64,000 nucleotides of DNA, taken from positions 1,054,001 to 1,118,000 of the forward strand of contig JABMLP010000016.1 in assembly GCA_013176395.1 (NCBI GenBank), given 5' to 3'. The notes under the pieces were generated by a model, which was not told the DNA's origin, ran no database searches, and was given only the letters and a program-made list of their open reading frames with translations. Source of the stretch: Venturia oleaginea (Eukaryota; Ascomycota; Dothideomycetes; Venturiales; Venturiaceae). The position numbers and the translations under genes are program-made. Shown here one piece after another: positions 63,766 to 64,000 of this stretch (position 1 is its first letter; every line of letters starts with the position of its first letter).

Positions 63766-64000
63766 TCAACCGATCTTGATTCCACCACCACTAGCACTGA
63801 CGACCGTTCCGGTGATCCATCTAGCATCATATCCGCATAGCATTCCCACCACATCAGCAACATCTTGTGGTTGTCCATTACGCGGGATGCTCTGCATGAG
63901 AAGAAACTCCTGTTTGAAAGTTTCGACCATTTCAGGGCCACAATTAATAAAATAGCTGTATCGGTTTCGGTAAGACCTGCTGTAACGGCATTGGCCGTCG
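63766..64000 (-). pseudogene. 3' end of a short-chain dehydrogenase/reductase, partial, possibly frameshifted
   Basis: NAD(P)-dependent SDR, oxoacyl-reductase-like. The C-terminal part reads MVETFKQEFLLMQSIPRNGQ, then PQDVADVVGMLCGYDARW and ITGTVVSASGGGIKIG, the family's terminal block, with the stop at 63766-63768. Further upstream the matching family sequence (NAVTAGLTETDT) is in a different frame, so a one-base shift lies at about 63935-63965; no intron sites fit. The rest of the gene lies beyond the window, so it may be a pseudogene or contain a sequence error. Confidence 0.6.

Overview
The window is nuclear DNA of a filamentous ascomycete. Evidence: genes split by short GT..AG introns (mostly 45-60 bp, often with a CTAAC/CTAAT branch site), fungal-only families (HET domain, Zn2Cys6 regulator, PDR-type ABC pump, arrestin-like Art1/Ldb19, fungal rhodopsin-like membrane protein) and fungal transposons (Fot1/pogo, Tad-like LINE, Ty3 chromovirus). 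Gene content fits Pezizomycotina; I cannot name the species from the sequence. Exon boundaries given here were worked out by hand from splice signals and reading phase; every multi-exon model kept as intact has a coding length divisible by three. Layout. 0.2-3.6 kb: edge exon, MFS transporter, epoxide hydrolase. 3.6-10.1 kb: decayed zone with nested inverted repeats, a frameshifted Zn2Cys6 regulator, an amidase pseudogene split by a 1.84-kb Fot1/pogo element, and an unknown fragment. 10.6-23.7 kb: mostly housekeeping genes (NAD kinase, SWD2 WD40 protein, OAC1 mitochondrial carrier, Ubp16-like deubiquitinase, ALB1 ribosome-biogenesis factor), plus a secreted ribonuclease-fold protein lacking both catalytic histidines and an RS-rich gene with two internal stops. 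23.7-29 kb: degenerate repeats and a broken HET-domain gene. 29-34.7 kb: SLC35F-like transporter, Rab7/Ypt7 GTPase, Art1/Ldb19 arrestin. 36-46.3 kb: a nested transposon block with a 5'-truncated LINE, an inverted solo LTR, a structurally complete 6.1-kb Ty3 chromovirus with identical LTRs, a 353-bp tandem duplication and a MITE-like inverted repeat. 47-64 kb: PDR ABC transporter with a 21-bp satellite upstream, BTB-like gene with an internal stop, acetoacetyl-CoA synthetase, GST-like protein, fungal rhodopsin-like membrane protein, and the 3' end of a short-chain dehydrogenase at the right edge. How the genes relate: there is no operon or clear biosynthetic cluster. Several intact genes act in endomembrane transport and turnover (Rab7 for vacuolar fusion, an arrestin with PPxY motifs, a membrane-anchored deubiquitinase) and several in transport or detoxification (MFS, epoxide hydrolase, PDR pump, GST-like). 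Three broken genes carry in-frame stops that one C-to-T change would explain, mostly in CpA context, which resembles repeat-induced point mutation; the Zn2Cys6 regulator, amidase, Fot1 transposase and SDR fragment are instead broken by frameshifts or deletions. The strongest points for follow-up are the ribonuclease-fold secreted protein without catalytic histidines and the chromovirus, which appears to be young, self-primed in the Tf1 manner, and to use a -1 gag-pol frameshift.
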